From assembly GCA_021847345.1 (NCBI GenBank), contig JAJZTW010000004.1, positions 26,635 to 90,634 on the forward strand: 64,000 nucleotides of DNA, given 5' to 3'. Positions 61,623 to 64,000 of this stretch are shown in pieces; positions within the stretch are counted from its first letter, which is position 1, and every line of letters starts with the position of its first letter. Position numbers and translations under genes: made by a program. The stretch is from Pseudomonadota bacterium (lineage in GTDB: Bacteria; Pseudomonadota; Gammaproteobacteria; Burkholderiales; Burkholderiaceae_C). A model generated the notes under the pieces. The model was not told the DNA's origin, made no database searches, and was given only the letters and a program-made list of their open reading frames with translations.

Positions 61623-63542
61623 ATGCTGAATATCACGCTCCCCGACGGTTCGCGCCGCAGTTTCGACGGCCCGGTCACGCTGGCCGAAGTAGCCGCGAGC
61701 ATCGGCCCCGGCCTGGCCAAGGCCGCGCTGGCGGCGAAGGTCGACGAGCGACTGGTCGATCTCAGCCACAGGCTCGGCGACGGGCATGACGTGCGCGTGA
61801 GCATCGTCACCGCCAAGGACCCCGAGGGCCTGGAGATCCTGCGCCACTCGACCGCCCACCTGCTGGCCTACGCGGTCAAGGAACTGTTCCCGGAAGCCCA
61901 GGTCACGATCGGCCCGGTGATCCAGGACGGCTTCTACTACGACTTCGCGTACAAGCGCCCGTTCACCCCCGAGGACCTGGCCGCCATCGAGCAGCGCATG
62001 GCGCAACTCGCCGCGCGCGACGAGCCTGTGCTGCGCAGCGTGCTGCCGCGCGACGAGGCCATCGCCTTCTTCGAGGGCCAGGGCGAGCGCTACAAGGCCG
62101 AGATCATCCGGGACATCCCGGCCGGAGAAGAGGTCTCGCTGTATACCGAGGGCGGTTTCACCGACCTGTGCCGAGGCCCCCACGTACCGTCGACCGGGCG
62201 CCTGCAGGTGTTCAAGCTGATGAAGGTGGCCGGCGCCTACTGGCGCGGCGACCAGCGCAACGAGCAGTTGCAGCGCATCTACGGCACCGCCTGGGCGCGC
62301 AAGGAGGACCAGGCGGCCTACCTGCATCGCCTGGAAGAGGCCGAGAAGCGCGACCATCGTCGCCTCGGGCGCGAACTCGACCTGTTCCACTTCCAGGACG
62401 AGGCGCCGGGGTTGGCCTTCTGGCACCCCAAGGGCTGGCAGATCTGGCAGGCGGTCGAGCAGTACATGCGCCGCGTGTACCGCGAAAGCGGCTACCACGA
62501 GGTGCGGGCGCCGCAAGTGCTCGACGTGAGCCTGTGGAAGAGGTCCGGCCACTGGGACAACTACCAGGAAAACATGTTTTTCACCGAGTCGGAAAAGCGC
62601 GAATACGCGCTCAAGCCGATGAACTGCCCGGGACATGTCCAGATTTTCAACTCCGGGCTGCGCAGCTACCGCGACCTGCCGCTGCGCTATGGCGAATTCG
62701 GCGCCTGCCACCGCAACGAGCCGTCCGGCGCGCTGCACGGACTGCTGCGCGTGCGCGGCTTCACGCAGGACGATGGGCATATCTTCTGCACCGAGGACCA
62801 GATCGAGTCCGAGGTGGCGGCCTTCCATCGCCAGGCGATGAAGACCTACGCCGACTTCGGCTTCAGCGACATCGCGCTGAAGATCGCGTTGCGCCCGGAA
62901 AAGCGCATCGGCAGCGACGAGGTGTGGGACAAGGCCGAGGCCGCGTTGCGCGACGCTCTGCGCGGCTGCGGCGTGGAGTGGACCGAGCTGCCCGGCGAGG
63001 GCGCGTTCTACGGGCCGAAGATCGAATACCACATGCAGGACTCCATCGGCCGCGCGTGGCAGGTGGGCACCATGCAGGTCGACTTCATGATGCCCGAGCG
63101 CCTCGACGCCTCCTACGTCGACGAACACTCGACGCGCCGGCGCCCGGTCATGCTGCACCGGGCCATCGTCGGCTCGATGGAGCGTTTCATCGGTGTGCTG
63201 ATCGAGCACCACGCGGGCGCGCTGCCGCTGTGGCTGGCGCCGGTGCAGGCGGTGGTCATGAGCATCACCGACGATTCTGCGGAATATGCTGCACACGTGG
63301 CACAAAGGCTGCAAAAACAAGGCCTTAGAGTCGAGTGTGATTTGCGCAACGAAAAGATCAGCTATAAAATCCGCGAACATTCGTTGCAGAAAATTCCTTA
63401 CCTGCTCGTCGTGGGAGACAAGGAACGAGCCAGCGAGTCGGTTGCCGTGCGTGCGCGTGGCAACCGCGACCTGGGGGTTCTGGGGCTGCCCGACCTCGAA
63501 CAACGCCTTCGTGCCGAGCTCGAGGAAGCACTGTCCCGGTAG
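61623..63542 (+). CDS. thrS: Threonyl-tRNA synthetase
   Basis: A 639-residue class II synthetase. An N-terminal TGS domain ([20 protein letters not shown]) is followed by the editing domain with [16 protein letters not shown] and [16 protein letters not shown], the catalytic core with [46 protein letters not shown], and a C-terminal anticodon-binding domain (from about 540). The ATG at 61623 is preferred over an in-frame TTG at 61614. No clear ribosome binding site is present; the T-rich end of a hairpin occupies that place, so the start region may be under special control. Confidence 0.96.
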   Translation: MLNITLPDGSRRSFDGPVTLAEVAASIGPGLAKAALAAKVDERLVDLSHRLGDGHDVRVSIVTAKDPEGLEILRHSTAHLLAYAVKELFPEAQVTIGPVIQDGFYYDFAYKRPFTPEDLAAIEQRMAQLAARDEPVLRSVLPRDEAIAFFEGQGERYKAEIIRDIPAGEEVSLYTEGGFTDLCRGPHVPSTGRLQVFKLMKVAGAYWRGDQRNEQLQRIYGTAWARKEDQAAYLHRLEEAEKRDHRRLGRELDLFHFQDEAPGLAFWHPKGWQIWQAVEQYMRRVYRESGYHEVRAPQVLDVSLWKRSGHWDNYQENMFFTESEKREYALKPMNCPGHVQIFNSGLRSYRDLPLRYGEFGACHRNEPSGALHGLLRVRGFTQDDGHIFCTEDQIESEVAAFHRQAMKTYADFGFSDIALKIALRPEKRIGSDEVWDKAEAALRDALRGCGVEWTELPGEGAFYGPKIEYHMQDSIGRAWQVGTMQVDFMMPERLDASYVDEHSTRRRPVMLHRAIVGSMERFIGVLIEHHAGALPLWLAPVQAVVMSITDDSAEYAAHVAQRLQKQGLRVECDLRNEKISYKIREHSLQKIPYLLVVGDKERASESVAVRARGNRDLGVLGLPDLEQRLRAELEEALSR

Positions 63543-63603
63543 AAGCAGCCGTGCACGGCATGCGCTACGAGTCGACCACGCGACTTTCCTGAAAGGCTGA
63601 ACC

Positions 63604-64000
63604 ATCGCTACGCTACAGAGCCGCAACGCCCCGGAGAAAAGGGCCCACCGCCTGAATCGTGAAATCAACGTGCCCGAGGTCCGCCTGTCCGGTCCGGAAA
63701 ACGAGGCGCTGGGAATCGTCTCCATCGGTGAGGCCCTGCGCCTGGCCGAGGAAAGCGGGGTCGACCTGGTAGAGATTGCCCCGACCGCCAGCCCGCCCGT
63801 GTGCCGGCTGATGGATTACGGCAAGTTCAAGTACCAGGAGCAAAAGCGCTCGCACGAGGCCAAGCTCAAGCAGAAGCAGATCCAGATCAAGGAGGTCAAG
63901 TTCCGGCCTGCCACCGACGAGGGCGACTACCAGATCAAGCTGCGCAACCTCAAGCGCTTCCTGGACGACGGTGACAAGGCCAAGGTCTCGCTGCGCTTCC
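63604..64000 (+). CDS. infC: Translation initiation factor IF-3, start only (truncated by window end)
   Basis: The first 132 codons of infC, reading [20 protein letters not shown] then [18 protein letters not shown], with [30 protein letters not shown] and the C-domain [20 protein letters not shown]. It starts with the non-canonical codon ATC at 63604, preceded by AAAGG. infC is known to use AUU or similar codons so that IF-3 can repress its own synthesis. The gene follows thrS by 61 bp, the conserved thrS-infC-rpmI-rplT order. It lacks an ATG, GTG or TTG start at the right place and is easily missed. Confidence 0.95.
   Translation, partial: MATLQSRNAPEKRAHRLNREINVPEVRLSGPENEALGIVSIGEALRLAEESGVDLVEIAPTASPPVCRLMDYGKFKYQEQKRSHEAKLKQKQIQIKEVKFRPATDEGDYQIKLRNLKRFLDDGDKAKVSLRF

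Overview
The window is a G+C-rich, gene-dense chromosomal segment of a betaproteobacterium, most likely Burkholderiales. The evidence is gene order as well as gene content: ECF sigma-DUF3619-DUF3106; dapC-dapD-pilU-dapE-prmB; trxA-rho-rpmE2; SRP RNA-dnaX-ybaB-recR; smc-zipA-ligA; gyrA-serC-pheA-hisC-tyrA-aroA/cmk-rpsA-ihfB-lapA-lapB-hldA-hldD; ompA-ubiG-gph; and thrS-infC. These orders are familiar from that order. I cannot name genus or species. No insertion sequence, prophage, CRISPR array or rRNA was seen.

Layout. 64-3882: nfeD-qmcA (minus) diverge from an Orn/Lys/Arg decarboxylase (plus). 4112-8852: three tandem, paralogous seven-bladed YVTN beta-propeller lipoproteins, the most accessory-looking part of the window. 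8889-10219: ECF sigma factor, DUF3619 membrane protein and DUF3106 secreted protein (minus). 10387-17570: diaminopimelate/lysine pathway genes with a PilU-type ATPase, PrmB and an ABC-F ATPase. 17592-23233 (minus): MATE transporter, GT39-type glycosyltransferase, ribosomal protein L31 type B, Rho and thioredoxin. 23519-23611: SRP RNA (minus), back to back with dnaX-ybaB-recR, a ThiE-like gene and an NHL-repeat secreted protein (plus, to 28267). 28299-28727: queF (minus).

28906-36829 (plus): smc, zipA, ligA and fructokinase mak, covering chromosome organisation, division and DNA joining. 36799-51634 (minus): a nearly unbroken 15 kb run, in transcription order gyrA, serC, pheA, hisC, tyrA, an aroA-cmk fusion, rpsA, ihfB, lapA, lapB, hldA, hldD. 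It links DNA topology, serine and aromatic amino acid synthesis, translation and LPS heptose supply and assembly. 51916-54129 (plus): ompA, ubiG, gph. 54143-55343 (minus): darP-mogA. 55440-56786 (plus): pmbA. 56836-58192 (minus): thyA-folA. 58288-61340 (plus): alpha/beta hydrolase and relA. 61404-64000 (plus): tRNA-Val(GAC), thrS and the start of infC, which uses an ATC start codon.

Most genes are conserved housekeeping genes. The points that most merit follow-up are: the propeller array with its 0/2/1 accessory modules and duplicated promoter region; a perfect 4 x 11-bp repeat after zipA that forms chained three-codon ORFs; a hairpin element forming the N-terminus of mak; a palindrome between the sigma factor and dapC; a C-rich rho leader; possible leaderless starts at dnaX and thrS; and glutamine at GyrA position 83. 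Function names rest on recognised family motifs in the translated sequence. Promoters and operators were judged by eye and are less certain.
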